A DNA stretch of 64,000 nucleotides from Pseudooceanicola batsensis HTCC2597 (GCF_000152725.1 NZ_CH724131.1:337846-401845); one strand, 5' to 3'; shown: positions 30,020 to 39,838, counted from the first letter of the stretch. Program-made: numbers and translations. The notes: a model not told the origin generated them from the sequence alone.

Positions 30020-30134
30020 AGGGGGCGCTGCCCCCTCCCGACAAAGCGCGCTTTGTCGGACACCCCCGGGATATTTTCCGGACCAAAGAAAGGGGGCGCC
30101 GAGGCCATGCTTCTTTGGTCCGAAAAATATCCCC
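30020..30134. repeat. Dispersed palindromic repeat, copy 2 (double)
   Basis: In order: AGGGGGC-GCT-GCCCCCT hairpin (30020-30036); a perfect 22-base palindrome (30038-30059, arms CCGACAAAGCG/CGCTTTGTCGG); the core GATATTTTCCGGACCAAAGA (from 30070); and an inverted core (30111-30131) that pairs with it over 21 bases with one mismatch. The element fills much of the pyrH-frr gap and could fold into a long hairpin. No gene is supported between 29928 and 30267. Confidence 0.8.
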
Positions 30135-30267
30135 GCCGGAGGCATCGGGCGCTTTCGCAGAAAGGGCCCGACCACGGGGGCGGAACCGCGGGGGGCCACG
30201 CGACGCCTATACATCGCGGAACACCTGCCGTATTACCGCCCTGACCGAATGAATACGGGGAAGACCC

Positions 30268-30831
30268 ATGTCTGACGACTTCGAGCTGGACACCGATGAC
30301 CTGCAACGCCGCATGGAAGGCACCATGAGCAACCTGAGGACGGAATTCGCCTCGCTCCGGACCGGGCGGGCCTCTGCCTCGATGCTGGAACCCGTGATGG
30401 TGGATGCCTACGGCTCGATGACCCCCGTCAACCAGGTCGGCACCGTCAACGTGCCCGAACCGCGCATGGTCACCGTCAACGTCTGGGACAAGAACCTGGT
30501 CGGCAAGGTCGAGAAGGCGATCCGCGAGAGCGGGCTGGGCATCAACCCGCAGCTCAACGGCACCATCATCATGCTGCCCATTCCCGAACTCAACGAAGAG
30601 CGCCGCCGCGAGCTGGGCAAGGTTGCCGCGCAATATGCCGAGAGCGCCCGCGTCGCCATCCGCAACGTCCGCCGCGACGGGATGGACCAGATCAAGAAGG
30701 CCAAGGCCGACGGCCTCTCGGAGGACGATCAGAAGTTCTGGGAAAGCGAGGTGCAGGATCTGACGGATACCTACACCAAGAAGGTCGACGAGGCGCTGGA
30801 GGCCAAGCAGGAAGAGATCATGCAGGTCTGA
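30268..30831 (+). CDS. frr: Ribosome recycling factor
   Basis: With EF-G splits post-termination ribosomes. The 187-residue product matches the family length and its three-helix-bundle plus beta-domain order: [20 protein letters not shown] at the N-terminus, [40 protein letters not shown] and [13 protein letters not shown]. It follows pyrH and precedes uppS by 15 bases, the usual proteobacterial order. Confidence 0.97.
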   Translation: MSDDFELDTDDLQRRMEGTMSNLRTEFASLRTGRASASMLEPVMVDAYGSMTPVNQVGTVNVPEPRMVTVNVWDKNLVGKVEKAIRESGLGINPQLNGTIIMLPIPELNEERRRELGKVAAQYAESARVAIRNVRRDGMDQIKKAKADGLSEDDQKFWESEVQDLTDTYTKKVDEALEAKQEEIMQV

Positions 30832-30846
30832 TCCTGCGGGCGGTTC

Positions 30847-31575
30847 ATGAGCAGCAGGGTCGAGGATATCCGGCGGGGTCCCCGCCACGTCGCCATCATC
30901 ATGGACGGCAACGGCCGGTGGGCGACCATGCGGGGACGCCCGAGGCTCTTCGGTCATCATGCCGGGGCCAAGCGCGTGCGCGAGATCGTCGAGGCCTGTC
31001 CGGATCTCGGGGTCGAGTACCTGACCATCTTCGGCTTCTCGACCGAGAACTGGAAGCGTACCCAGATCGAGGTGGCGGGTCTCATGAGCCTCTTCCGCCG
31101 CTACATCCAGAAGGAGGCCCGCGCCCTCAGGGCACATGACGTGCGGGTCCGTTTCATCGGCGACAGGCCCGGGCTCGATCCGAAGTTGCAGGCCCTGATG
31201 GACGAGCTCGAGGAACTGACGGCGCAATGCCACGGCACCAACCTGACCATCGCGCTGAACTACGGGGGCCGCGACGAGGTGGCGCGCGCGACCCGCAGAC
31301 TGGCCGAGGATGTCGCGGCGGGGCGGCTCTGCCCCGGCGACGTCGATGTCGAAACCCTGCCGAAATACCTCGATACCCGCGTCCTGCCCGATCCCGATCT
31401 CGTGATCCGCACCAGCGGCGAGGCGCGGATCTCGAACTTCCTGCTCTGGCAGTCGGCCTATGCGGAATACGAGTTCATCGACACGCTCTGGCCGGATTTC
31501 TCCGAAGAGGTCTTTGCCAGGCTCATCGCCAGCTATGCCGGGCGCGACCGCCGGTACGGCGGGGTGAGGGCCTGA
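30847..31575 (+). CDS. uppS: Undecaprenyl diphosphate synthase
   Basis: Cis-prenyltransferase making the C55 carrier lipid for peptidoglycan and polysaccharide export. The 242-residue product carries HVAIIMDGNGRWATMRG (catalytic Asp), GFSTENWKR, the RFIGDR motif and RTSGEARISNFLLWQSAYAE. It is followed one base later by cdsA, so the two are translationally linked. Confidence 0.97.
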   Translation: MSSRVEDIRRGPRHVAIIMDGNGRWATMRGRPRLFGHHAGAKRVREIVEACPDLGVEYLTIFGFSTENWKRTQIEVAGLMSLFRRYIQKEARALRAHDVRVRFIGDRPGLDPKLQALMDELEELTAQCHGTNLTIALNYGGRDEVARATRRLAEDVAAGRLCPGDVDVETLPKYLDTRVLPDPDLVIRTSGEARISNFLLWQSAYAEYEFIDTLWPDFSEEVFARLIASYAGRDRRYGGVRA

Positions 31576-31576
31576 C

Positions 31577-32323
31577 ATGGCGCGCTCCTGGGAGGATCTG
31601 ACGGCGCGGGTCACCTCGGGCCTCGGCATGGTCGCCGCCGGTCTCGTCGTGATCTGGATCGGCGGGCATGTGCTGCGGATCGGCTTCGCCCTCGTGGCTG
31701 CGGGCATGGTCTGGGAACTGGTCCGCCTGCTAGCGCCGGAGGCCGGGAAGTCGGCCCTTGCCATGGCGCTGGCGGCCGGCGGAGCCTTGCTGGGGGCGAT
31801 CTACCTGCCGCTGTTGCTGGCCCTGCCGCTGCTGCTGGCCCCGGCGATGGCGGGTCTCGCCTGGGTGCCGCGCCACCGGGTGCTCTATCTCAGTTTCACC
31901 GCGATGATCCTGGTGGCCGCCTTCGGCATGGTCCAGCTGCGCGAGATTTCGGGCGTGGTCTGGCTGCTCTGGCTCGTCCTCGTGGTCGTCGTGACCGACA
32001 TCGCCGGCTATTTCGCCGGGCGGGCCATCGGCGGACCCAAGTTCTGGCCTCGCGTCAGTCCCAAGAAGACTTGGGCCGGCACGGTCGCGGGTTGGGTCGG
32101 CGCCGCCGTGATCGGCCTGGCCTTTGCGGCGCGGACCGAGATGGGGCCGGGGCTGATTGGGCTCTCCGTCGCGGTCGCCATGGCCTCGCAGATGGGCGAC
32201 ATGGCCGAGAGCGCGATGAAACGCAGGGTCGGCGCCAAGGACAGCTCGTCCCTGATCCCCGGCCATGGCGGGTTGCTGGACCGGTTCGACGGGATGCTGG
32301 GCGGCGCGGTCTTCTGCTGCTGA
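31577..32323 (+). CDS. cdsA: CDP-diglyceride synthetase, C-terminus frameshifted as read
   Basis: Makes CDP-diacylglycerol from phosphatidate and CTP for phospholipid synthesis. The frame has several membrane segments and the family signature region near the C-terminus (KRRVGAKDSSSLIPGHGGLL, then DRFDGMLGGA). It stops abruptly after VFCC. Two single-base insertions, one near 32313 and one near 32338, would restore an end reading VFLLLIGPWAGLPVGVP and a stop at 32358-32360 that overlaps the dxr ATG, as expected for this operon. The gene is normally essential, so sequence error is the first explanation. Confidence 0.85.
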   Translation: MARSWEDLTARVTSGLGMVAAGLVVIWIGGHVLRIGFALVAAGMVWELVRLLAPEAGKSALAMALAAGGALLGAIYLPLLLALPLLLAPAMAGLAWVPRHRVLYLSFTAMILVAAFGMVQLREISGVVWLLWLVLVVVVTDIAGYFAGRAIGGPKFWPRVSPKKTWAGTVAGWVGAAVIGLAFAARTEMGPGLIGLSVAVAMASQMGDMAESAMKRRVGAKDSSSLIPGHGGLLDRFDGMLGGAVFCC

Positions 32324-32359
32324 TCGGTCCCTGGGCCGTCTGCCCGTGGGAGTGCCGTG

Positions 32360-33540
32360 ATGCGGCGGGTCTCGATCCTCGGGGCGACCAGTCCATCGGG
32401 CAGAACACGATCGATCTGATCGACCGCGCGCCGGATGCCTACAGGGTCGTGGCGCTGACCGGCGGGCGCAACGTGGCGCGCCTGGCCAAGGACGCGGTGC
32501 GTCTGCGCGCCGAACTGGCCGTGACCGCCCATGAAGACTGCCTCGAGGACCTCCGGGCCGCGCTCGGCAACTCCGGGGTGGAAGCCGCCGCCGGGCCCGC
32601 GGCCCTGGCCGAGGCCGCCGCGCGCCCGGCCGACTGGATCATGTCCGCCATCGTCGGGGCCGCCGGCCTGCCGCCGGGGCTGGCGGCGATCGGGCAGGGG
32701 ACCTGCCTGGCCCTCGCCAACAAGGAGACGCTGGTGGCCGCCGGGCCGCTCGTCATGCGGCAGGCCGGGGCGCACGGAACCAGCATTCTGCCCGTGGACA
32801 GCGAACATTCCGCCGTTTTCCAGGCGCTGGCCGGCGAGGACTCGGCCACGGTCGAGCGTGTGGTCCTGACTGCCAGCGGCGGCGCCTTCCGCGACTGGCC
32901 GGTCGAAACGCTTCGTTCTGCCACCGTCGAGCAGGCCGCCACCCATCCCAACTGGGACATGGGACAGCGCATCACCATCGACAGCGCCTCGATGTTCAAC
33001 AAGGCGCTGGAGGTTATCGAGGCGCGGGAATTCTTCGGTCTCGACCCCGAGCGGATCGAGGTGCTGATCCATCCCGAGAGCATCATCCATGCCATTGTCG
33101 GCCATGTCGACGGCGGCATGATGGCCCATCTGGGCGCCCCCGACATGCGGCACGCCATCGGCTATGCGCTGAACTGGCCCGCGCGGGCGCATCTGCCGGT
33201 CGAAAGGCTCGACCTCGCGCGGCTGGGGCAGCTGACCTTCCGCGCGCCCGATCCCGACCGCTATCCGGCGCTGGTGCTGGCAGAGCGGGTGATGCAGCGG
33301 GGCGGGCTGGCCGGCGCGGCCTTCAACGCGGCCAAGGAACGCGCGCTCGACGCCTTCATCGCCGGTCGCATCGGCTTTACCGAGATGGCCACGGTCGTCG
33401 CACGCGTTCTTGATCGTCTCGATCCCGAGATGGGGCGGGAGGGCGAGGTCTTTGACCTTGATAACGTCCTGCAAATGGACCATCTCGCCCGGAGGGAAGC
33501 CGACAGGGTCATGTCGCAGGGGCAGCAACAGGCGGGTTAA
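32360..33540 (+). CDS. dxr: DXP reductoisomerase, frameshifted near the N-terminus as read
   Basis: Second step of the MEP isoprenoid pathway, giving 2-C-methyl-D-erythritol 4-phosphate. The ATG at 32360 starts MRRVSILGAT, the beginning of the NADPH-binding GATGSIG motif, but the frame is lost at about 32387-32392. The rest continues in the next frame as SIGQNTIDLIDRAPDAYRV with all later family motifs (ALANKETLVAAG, PVDSEHSAVFQAL, TASGGAFRDW, GQRITIDSASMFNK). One missing base explains it. The stop overlaps the rseP ATG. Confidence 0.88.
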
Positions 33541-34880
33541 TGGATCTTCTTCCACAGTTCGGCAGCATCTTTCAGACACTCGTGGCCTTCGTCGTCGCGC
33601 TGTCGATCATCGTGGCGATCCACGAATATGGCCACTACATCATCGGCCGCCTCTCGGGCATCAAGGCCGAGGTCTTCTCGCTTGGGTTCGGCCCCGTCCT
33701 CTATTCCCGCGTCGATCGGCACGGCACGCGCTGGCAACTGGCCGCGCTGCCCTTCGGCGGCTACGTCAAGTTCCTGGGCGACAGCGACGCGGCTTCGGGC
33801 CGCAGTGCCGAGGCGATGACCGATCTGGACGAGAGCGACCGCCGCAAGACGATGCATGGCGCGCCCCTCTGGGCCCGGACCGCCACGGTCGCCGCCGGTC
33901 CGGTGTTCAACTTCATTCTGTCCATCATCGTGTTCGCCGGGCTGTTCATGGTCCGGGGCGACGTGGCCGATCCGCTGACCGTGGACGAGATGCGCCCCCT
34001 CCCGCCGAGCTACGCCATGCTCGAGCCGGGGGACCAGGTGCTCGAGATCGGCGGCGTGCCCTTCCCGGGCGCCGAGGACGAGGCCTTCGCCGATTTCGAC
34101 GAGGCGGTGCCGCTCGAGCGGACGCTGGACTATCGGGTGATCCGCGGGGGCGAGACGCGCACGGTCGCGGGCCCCTATCCCTATCCGCCGCTGATCACGC
34201 AGCTTGCCCCGAATTCCGCCGCCTACGACATCGGGATGAAACCCGGCGACGTGATCCTGGCGGTGGACGGTGACGACATCTTCGCCTTCGCGCAGCTCAA
34301 GGACCGGGTCGAGGGGTCGGAGGGCGCCGCGCTGGCCCTGAAGGTCTGGCGCGAGGGCGCGGGCGAGCCGCTCGACTTCGCGCTGGCGCCCCGGCGGGTG
34401 GACGAGCCGGACCCGGAGGGCGGGTTCCGCACCGAATGGCGCATCGGCATCGCCGGCGGCATGGCCTTCGAGCCCGCAACGGAGGGCGTTGGCCCCCTGA
34501 CTGCCGTCGGCAACGGCGTGCAGCAGACCTGGCGGATCGCCGAAAGCTCGATCTCGGGGCTGTGGCACATGATCACCGGGGCGATCAGTACCTGCAACAT
34601 GACCGGCCCCATCGGCATCGCGCAGACCTCGGGGGCGATGGCCAGCCAGGGCGCGGTCAGCTTCATCTGGTTCGTCGCGGCGCTGTCCACGGCCGTCGGC
34701 CTGCTGAACCTCTTTCCCATCCCCGTGCTCGACGGCGGACACCTGGTGTTCTTCGGCTACGAGGCCGTTGCCGGCAAACCGCCGTCGGATTTCGCTCTGC
34801 GGATGCTGATGGGGGCGGGGCTGATGCTGATCCTGTCGGTGATGGTCTTCGCCCTGACCAACGACGTGCTCTGCCCCTGA
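33540..34880 (+). CDS. rseP: Site-2 protease RseP
   Basis: Intramembrane zinc metalloprotease that cleaves anti-sigma factors and signal-peptide remnants. The 446-residue product has a first helix with IVAIHEYGHY (HExxH zinc site), two PDZ regions (about 125-205 and 215-285, the second with GMKPGDVILAVDGD), and a last helix region with NLFPIPVLDGGHL supplying the third zinc ligand. The ATG overlaps the dxr stop. It lies between lipid genes and bamA in the common alphaproteobacterial order. Confidence 0.96.
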   Translation: MDLLPQFGSIFQTLVAFVVALSIIVAIHEYGHYIIGRLSGIKAEVFSLGFGPVLYSRVDRHGTRWQLAALPFGGYVKFLGDSDAASGRSAEAMTDLDESDRRKTMHGAPLWARTATVAAGPVFNFILSIIVFAGLFMVRGDVADPLTVDEMRPLPPSYAMLEPGDQVLEIGGVPFPGAEDEAFADFDEAVPLERTLDYRVIRGGETRTVAGPYPYPPLITQLAPNSAAYDIGMKPGDVILAVDGDDIFAFAQLKDRVEGSEGAALALKVWREGAGEPLDFALAPRRVDEPDPEGGFRTEWRIGIAGGMAFEPATEGVGPLTAVGNGVQQTWRIAESSISGLWHMITGAISTCNMTGPIGIAQTSGAMASQGAVSFIWFVAALSTAVGLLNLFPIPVLDGGHLVFFGYEAVAGKPPSDFALRMLMGAGLMLILSVMVFALTNDVLCP

Positions 34881-35023
34881 TCGCGGCGCATGTCGCGGCG
34901 CACCCGCCTCGCGCCCCGAAATCGCCGCATTCTCGGTCGGGTTTCCGCCCCAATCCGCAGGCAGTTTCTGCCCGAGAGCGGCCCCCATGGGGCTGCAATG
35001 GGTAGACGAAAGACAGGCATCGA

Positions 35024-35155
35024 ATGCAACTGATCCAAACCGGTTATTCCGGAATGACGCTTCTGGTCGATCTGAACCGCGACCGCCTCTACACGCTCGG
35101 CATGGTGGGCATGGCGCTGGCGGGCGGCTACTGGATCGCCTCGCTCATCCACTGA
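35024..35155 (+). CDS. Small single-span membrane peptide (43 aa)
   Basis: An intact 43-residue frame beginning MQLIQTGYSGMTLLVDLNRD and ending in one hydrophobic helix (YTLGMVGMALAGGYWIASLI). ACAGG precedes the ATG at usable spacing. GC-rich third positions (CTG, GTC, GGC, CGC) look coding. A strong terminator at 35241 closes the transcript before bamA. I do not recognise the family. It sits alone in the 475-base gap between rseP and bamA, which otherwise holds no gene. Confidence 0.6.
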   Translation: MQLIQTGYSGMTLLVDLNRDRLYTLGMVGMALAGGYWIASLIH

Positions 35156-35240
35156 CGACTTCCCCCCAGGCCGTGGCAGCGGCCGACCTCCGAACCGGAT
35201 CACGGCAGACTTTCACAGGTCCGGTTCGTCAAACTGGAAC

Positions 35241-35273
35241 GGTGCGCAGACCACACGGTGTGCGCACCTTTTT
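35241..35273 (+). terminator. Rho-independent terminator before bamA
   Basis: Stem GGTGCGCA/TGCGCACC with a 12-base internal region that can pair further, followed directly by TTTTT. It separates the rseP/small-peptide transcript from bamA, so bamA needs its own promoter in 35274-35355. Confidence 0.8.
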
Positions 35274-35355
35274 CGATTTGCGCCCGGATGATTTTGACAA
35301 GCCCAGATACACGGGTTAGTCACGTTCAAAAGGGGACGTCGGATCGGGTGAAACA

Positions 35356-37716
35356 ATGAAGAAAACCAAGCAGAACAGGGCTGCCAACCTGTCGCTGAAG
35401 AAACCGATGAGCAGGGTTCTGATCGCCGCACTTCTGTTCAGCACGGCCGTGCCGTCGCTGCCGGAAATGGCCTTCGCGCAGAGCTACCGTTTCAATTCCG
35501 TGCAGGTCGACGGCAACGCCAGGATCGAGACCGGCACGGTCCTCAGCTATGCCGGGATCGCCCGGGGCGAGACCATCTCGGCCGCCGAACTCAACGACGC
35601 CTACCAGCGTCTTGTCGCCTCCGGCCTGTTCGAAACCGTCGAGATCGTTCCCCGTGGCGGTACGCTGGTGATCAACGTCGTCGAGTATCCCACGGTCAAT
35701 CGCGTGACCTTCGAAGGCAACCGCCGTCTCGACGACGAGGCGCTGGCCTCGGTCGTGCAGTCCAAGCCCCGGCTGGTCTTTTCGCCGACCCGTGCCGAAT
35801 CCGACGCGGCGCGCATCGCCGAGGCCTATTCCCAGGAGGGCCGGATCTCGGCCCGCGTGACGCCCCGGATCATCCGCCGGTCGGACAATCGCGTCGATCT
35901 GGTCTACGAAGTGTTCGAGGGCCGCAACACCGAGATCAACCGCATCGGCTTCGTCGGCAACCGCGTCTATTCGGACCGGCGCCTGCGCCGCGTGCTGGAA
36001 ACCAAGCAGGCCGGCCTGCTGCGCCAGCTGATCCGCCGCGACACCTTCCAGGAGGACCGGCTGCAGTTCGACCAGCAGGTCCTGCGCGACTTCTATCTTT
36101 CGCGCGGCTACATCGACTTCCGCACCACCGCCGTCGATGCCGAACTCGCGCGGGAGCGGGACGCCTATTTCGTGACCTTCAACGTGCAGGAAGGCCAGCA
36201 ATTCCGCTTCGGCGACATCACCGTTGTCAGCAACTATCCAGCGGCCGATGCCGAGGCCTATGAACAGGTGGTGCGTCTGCGCCCCGGCATCGTCTATTCG
36301 CCGAACCATGTCGAGAACGCCATCGCCCGGATGGAAAACCTCGCCGTGCGCGAGGGGCTCGATTTCCTCCGCGTCGAACCGCGCATCACCCGGAACGAAC
36401 GCGACCTCACGCTGGATGTGGAATTCGTCCTGTCCCGCGGTCCGCGCGTCTTCGTCGAACGCATCGACGTTGAGGGCAACACCACCACCCTGGACCGCGT
36501 CGTCCGGCGGCAGTTCCGCATCGTCGAGGGCGACCCCTTCAACCCGCGCCAGATCCGCGAGGCCGCGGAACGCATCCGCGCCCTGAACTTCTTCGAGAAC
36601 ACCCAGGTCAACGCCCGCGAGGGGTCCAGCCCCGACCGCGTCGTGGTGGACGTGGATGTCGAGGAAAAGGCCACCGGGTCGCTTTCCTTCGGCGGTACCT
36701 ATTCGACCAACTCGGGCTTCGGGCTGGCCATCTCGTTCAGCGAAACCAACTTCCTCGGCCGGGGCCAGAGCCTGTTCCTGTCGCTCGCGGGGGCGGATTC
36801 GAACAAGAACTACTCCCTCGCCTTCGTCGAGCCTGCCTTCCTCGGGCGCGACGTGGCATTCAGCTTCGACCTCGGCGTGACCGAAACCGAAAGCTTCAAC
36901 GCGCCCTATGACACCGAGGTCGGCGAATTCGGCCTCGGCCTGGAGTTCCCGCTTGCCGAGCGGTCGCGCCTGGGCCTGACCTTCTCGCTCGAATCCTCCG
37001 AGATGAAGGCCTCGACCAGCGGCGACGCGGCCGGGTCGATCATCCAGAACGAGATCGGGCAGGGCGACGTGATCTCCAGTTCGATCGGCTACAAGTACAC
37101 GTTCGACAGCCGCGAGAACGGCTTCGACCCGACCCGTGGCTTCCTGTTCGAATTCGGCCAGGACTACGCGGGCCTCGGTGGCGATGTCCAGTTTATCGAG
37201 ACCAAGGCGCGGGCGGTGGCCCAGGCGCGCATCCTCAACGAAGAGGTGACGGTCCGGGCCAGCTTGCGCGGCGGGATGCTGAACTACACCAAGGGCTCGA
37301 GCCGCACGATCGACCGGGTCAACCTGCTGGGCGATTACCTGCGCGGCTTCGAACCCTCGGGCGTCGGTCCGCGTCAACGCGGCACCAACAGCAGCGGCGC
37401 CGCCTTCGACAACGCGCTCGCGGGCAACATGTTCGTGGTCGGCAGCGTCGAGGCCGAATTCCCGCTCGGCCTGCCCGAGGAATACGGCATCACCGGCGGC
37501 GCCTTCTACGACATCTCGAACATCTGGGATGTGGGGGCCTCGGCCGGACAGCCCGGCGTGCTCTACAACAACGGGTCGTACCGCCATGTCGTGGGTCTCT
37601 CGGTCTTCTGGGACACGCCCATCGGCCCGCTGCGGTTCAACTTCGCCAAGGCGCTGAAGAAGGAACAGTTCGATCAGGAACAGTTCTTCAACGTCACGAT
37701 CCGATCGGAATTCTGA
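35356..37716 (+). CDS. bamA: Outer-membrane assembly factor BamA
   Basis: Core of the machine that folds beta-barrel proteins into the outer membrane. The 786-residue product has a positively charged signal peptide (about 1-42, ending MAFAQ), five POTRA domains (about 45-440, first FNSVQVDGNARIETGTVLSY), and a 16-strand Omp85 barrel with the conserved RGF motif (DYLRGFEPSGVGPRQRG) ending in phenylalanine (TIRSEF), the barrel signature. It is followed 8 bases later by the skp-like gene. Confidence 0.97.
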   Translation: MKKTKQNRAANLSLKKPMSRVLIAALLFSTAVPSLPEMAFAQSYRFNSVQVDGNARIETGTVLSYAGIARGETISAAELNDAYQRLVASGLFETVEIVPRGGTLVINVVEYPTVNRVTFEGNRRLDDEALASVVQSKPRLVFSPTRAESDAARIAEAYSQEGRISARVTPRIIRRSDNRVDLVYEVFEGRNTEINRIGFVGNRVYSDRRLRRVLETKQAGLLRQLIRRDTFQEDRLQFDQQVLRDFYLSRGYIDFRTTAVDAELARERDAYFVTFNVQEGQQFRFGDITVVSNYPAADAEAYEQVVRLRPGIVYSPNHVENAIARMENLAVREGLDFLRVEPRITRNERDLTLDVEFVLSRGPRVFVERIDVEGNTTTLDRVVRRQFRIVEGDPFNPRQIREAAERIRALNFFENTQVNAREGSSPDRVVVDVDVEEKATGSLSFGGTYSTNSGFGLAISFSETNFLGRGQSLFLSLAGADSNKNYSLAFVEPAFLGRDVAFSFDLGVTETESFNAPYDTEVGEFGLGLEFPLAERSRLGLTFSLESSEMKASTSGDAAGSIIQNEIGQGDVISSSIGYKYTFDSRENGFDPTRGFLFEFGQDYAGLGGDVQFIETKARAVAQARILNEEVTVRASLRGGMLNYTKGSSRTIDRVNLLGDYLRGFEPSGVGPRQRGTNSSGAAFDNALAGNMFVVGSVEAEFPLGLPEEYGITGGAFYDISNIWDVGASAGQPGVLYNNGSYRHVVGLSVFWDTPIGPLRFNFAKALKKEQFDQEQFFNVTIRSEF

Positions 37717-37723
37717 GGCCGTC

Positions 37724-38473
37724 TTGCGTGTCCTGATGCCGCGCCTGCGCAATGGCCTGGCGGCGCTGTGCCTCGCGCTCCTGCCGCTCGCCGCCCCGGC
37801 TCAGCCCAGGGATTCGGGACCGCCGGACAGCCCGATCCTGACGCTGGACAGCGAGCGTCTGATCACCGAAAGCGCCGCCGGCCAGGCGATCGACCGCGAC
37901 CTGGCCGACAAGAGCGCGGCACTCGCGGCGGAAAACCGCCGGATCGAGGCCGAGCTCACGGCGGAGGAGAGAGACCTGACGGAACGGCGGGCAAGCCTGA
38001 CGCCCGAGGAGTTCCGCGCCGAGGCCACCGCCTTCGACGAGAAGGTCCAGACCATCCGCACCGAACAGGACGCCAAGCTGCGCGCCCTGCAGGAAGAGGC
38101 GAACGAAGCGCGGCGCGACATCATGCGGGCGGCCGATCCCGTGCTCGTCGGCCTCATGCAGGAGGCGGGCGCCGCCATCATCATGGAAAAGGCCAATGTC
38201 CTGGCCTCGCTCCAGGCCACGGACATCACCGATCTCGCGATCTCCCGGCTCGACGCGGCGATGAGCGACCCGCCGGGCAACAGCGGTGGCTTCGATCTCG
38301 GCGTCCCGATCCCTGGGCGCGACGCCGCGCAGGAAGCGACGCCCCCGGACCCGAACCCGGACCCGGCCCCGACCGCGCCGCCGCCGGACCCGACCGCCGT
38401 ACCGGCGCCGCAGTCCGACCCCGCCGCGCCCCCGGCGCCCCAGCCGGGGGCCCCCGGCCGAACCGATCCCTGA
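37724..38473 (+). CDS. OmpH/Skp-family periplasmic chaperone
   Basis: A 249-residue periplasmic protein: signal peptide (NGLAALCLALLPLAAPAQ), a coiled-coil Skp-like middle (about 40-180: LDSERLITESAAGQAIDRDL; LAAENRRIEAELTAEERDLT), and a long C-terminal tail of proline, aspartate and alanine repeats (about 205-249) unusual for Skp. By family it would hold unfolded outer-membrane proteins for BamA. The TTG at 37724 follows GAGG; the ATG at 37736 is an alternative start. Confidence 0.85.
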   Translation: MRVLMPRLRNGLAALCLALLPLAAPAQPRDSGPPDSPILTLDSERLITESAAGQAIDRDLADKSAALAAENRRIEAELTAEERDLTERRASLTPEEFRAEATAFDEKVQTIRTEQDAKLRALQEEANEARRDIMRAADPVLVGLMQEAGAAIIMEKANVLASLQATDITDLAISRLDAAMSDPPGNSGGFDLGVPIPGRDAAQEATPPDPNPDPAPTAPPPDPTAVPAPQSDPAAPPAPQPGAPGRTDP

Positions 38474-38566
38474 CGGCCCGGGCGGCATGGCGCACCTTGC
38501 CGCGGGATCGCCCAGTTGCTAGGCACGCGCCAGTTTCGGCCGGTGCCAGGACAAAGAGGACCAAGC

Positions 38567-39031
38567 ATGAGCGACACTTTGAAATCCGCCGATATCGGCC
38601 TGATCCAGCGGATCATCCCGCATCGCTATCCCTTCCTCCTGGTGGACCGCGTCGAAGAGATCGACGGCCATGCCTCGGCGCTCGGCATCAAGAACGTCAC
38701 CATGAACGAACCGCATTTCCAGGGCCATTTCCCCGGCAAGCCGATCATGCCCGGTGTCACCATCGTCGAGGCGATGGCCCAGACCGCCGCCGTCATGGTG
38801 GGGGTCGACATGGACATGGCCGACCGCGACCTGCTGGTCTATTTCATGGCCATCGAAAGCTGCAAGTTCCGCCGCATGGTGGTGCCCGGCGACGTGCTGA
38901 GAATGCGGCTGACGACCGTCCGGGGCAAACCCGGCGGCAAGGTCTGGAAGTTCCGGGGCGTGGCCGAGGTCGAGGGCGAACTTGCCTGCGAGGCCGAGTT
39001 CACCGCCATGATGGACCTGCCCAGGGAGTGA
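38567..39031 (+). CDS. fabZ: 3-hydroxyacyl-ACP dehydratase FabZ
   Basis: Dehydrates 3-hydroxyacyl-ACP in fatty acid synthesis, competing with LpxA for hydroxyacyl chains. The 154-residue hot-dog-fold product shows [15 protein letters not shown] with the catalytic His and VEAMAQT with the catalytic Glu. AGAGGA precedes the ATG. It is followed after 3 bases by lpxA. Confidence 0.97.
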   Translation: MSDTLKSADIGLIQRIIPHRYPFLLVDRVEEIDGHASALGIKNVTMNEPHFQGHFPGKPIMPGVTIVEAMAQTAAVMVGVDMDMADRDLLVYFMAIESCKFRRMVVPGDVLRMRLTTVRGKPGGKVWKFRGVAEVEGELACEAEFTAMMDLPRE

Positions 39032-39034
39032 CCG

Positions 39035-39838
39035 ATGGCGATTGATCCGCAGGCCGAGATCCACCCCTCGGCGGTGATCGAGGAGGGCGCGCAGATCGCC
39101 GCCGGCGTCCGCGTCGGTCCGTTCTGCCACGTCGGGCCGAAGGTCACGCTCGCTCCGCGCGTCACCCTGACGAGCCACGTGGTCGTGCAGGGCATCTGCT
39201 CCATCGGCGAGGAGACGCTGGTCCATCCCTTCGCCGTGCTCGGCGGCATCCCGCAGGACCTCAAGTTCAAGGGCGAGGAGACCGAGCTGCGCATCGGCAG
39301 GCGCAACCGCATCCGCGAACATGTCACCATGAACACCGGCACCGAGGGCGGGGGCGGCGTGACCCGCGTCGGCGATGACGGGCTCTTCATGGCGGGCTGT
39401 CACGTGGCCCACGACTGCCAGGTCGGCAACAACGTCATCATCGTCAACAACGCCGCCCTGGCCGGGCATTGCATCATCGAGGACGAGGTCATCATCGGCG
39501 GTCTCTCGGGCGTGCACCAGTTCGTCCGCATCGGCCGCGGCGCGATCATCGGGGCAGTGACCATGGTCACCAACGACGTGATCCCCCACGGTCTGGTGCA
39601 GGCGCCGCGCGGCGTGCTGGACGGGCTGAACCTGGTGGGGCTCAAGCGGCGCGGTGTGGCGCGCTCCGACATCACGGCCCTGCGCGCGGCGTTCCAGATG
39701 CTCGCCCAGGGCGAGGGCGCCTTTCAGGACCGCGCCCGCCGGCTCGGCGACGAAACCGAAAGCGATTATGTCCGTGACATCGTCCGCTTCGTCCTCGCCG
39801 GAAGCGACCGGTCCTTCCTGACCCCCGGGCGCGACTGA
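39035..39838 (+). CDS. lpxA: UDP-GlcNAc O-acyltransferase LpxA
   Basis: First step of lipid A synthesis. The 267-residue product is a left-handed beta-helix of hexapeptide repeats (from IHPSAVIEEGAQIAAGVRVG) with the catalytic His in the HVAHDCQVGNNVI region, followed by a C-terminal helical domain (about 190-267). AGGGAGTG precedes the ATG. It overlaps nothing and is one base from lpxI. Confidence 0.97.
   Translation: MAIDPQAEIHPSAVIEEGAQIAAGVRVGPFCHVGPKVTLAPRVTLTSHVVVQGICSIGEETLVHPFAVLGGIPQDLKFKGEETELRIGRRNRIREHVTMNTGTEGGGGVTRVGDDGLFMAGCHVAHDCQVGNNVIIVNNAALAGHCIIEDEVIIGGLSGVHQFVRIGRGAIIGAVTMVTNDVIPHGLVQAPRGVLDGLNLVGLKRRGVARSDITALRAAFQMLAQGEGAFQDRARRLGDETESDYVRDIVRFVLAGSDRSFLTPGRD

Noticed and set aside
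34987..35319. A 110-codon plus-strand frame overlapping the small membrane peptide gene
   Set aside because: It starts without a ribosome binding site, crosses the rho-independent terminator at 35241 and has no domain; the 43-codon frame in another phase is the better call.
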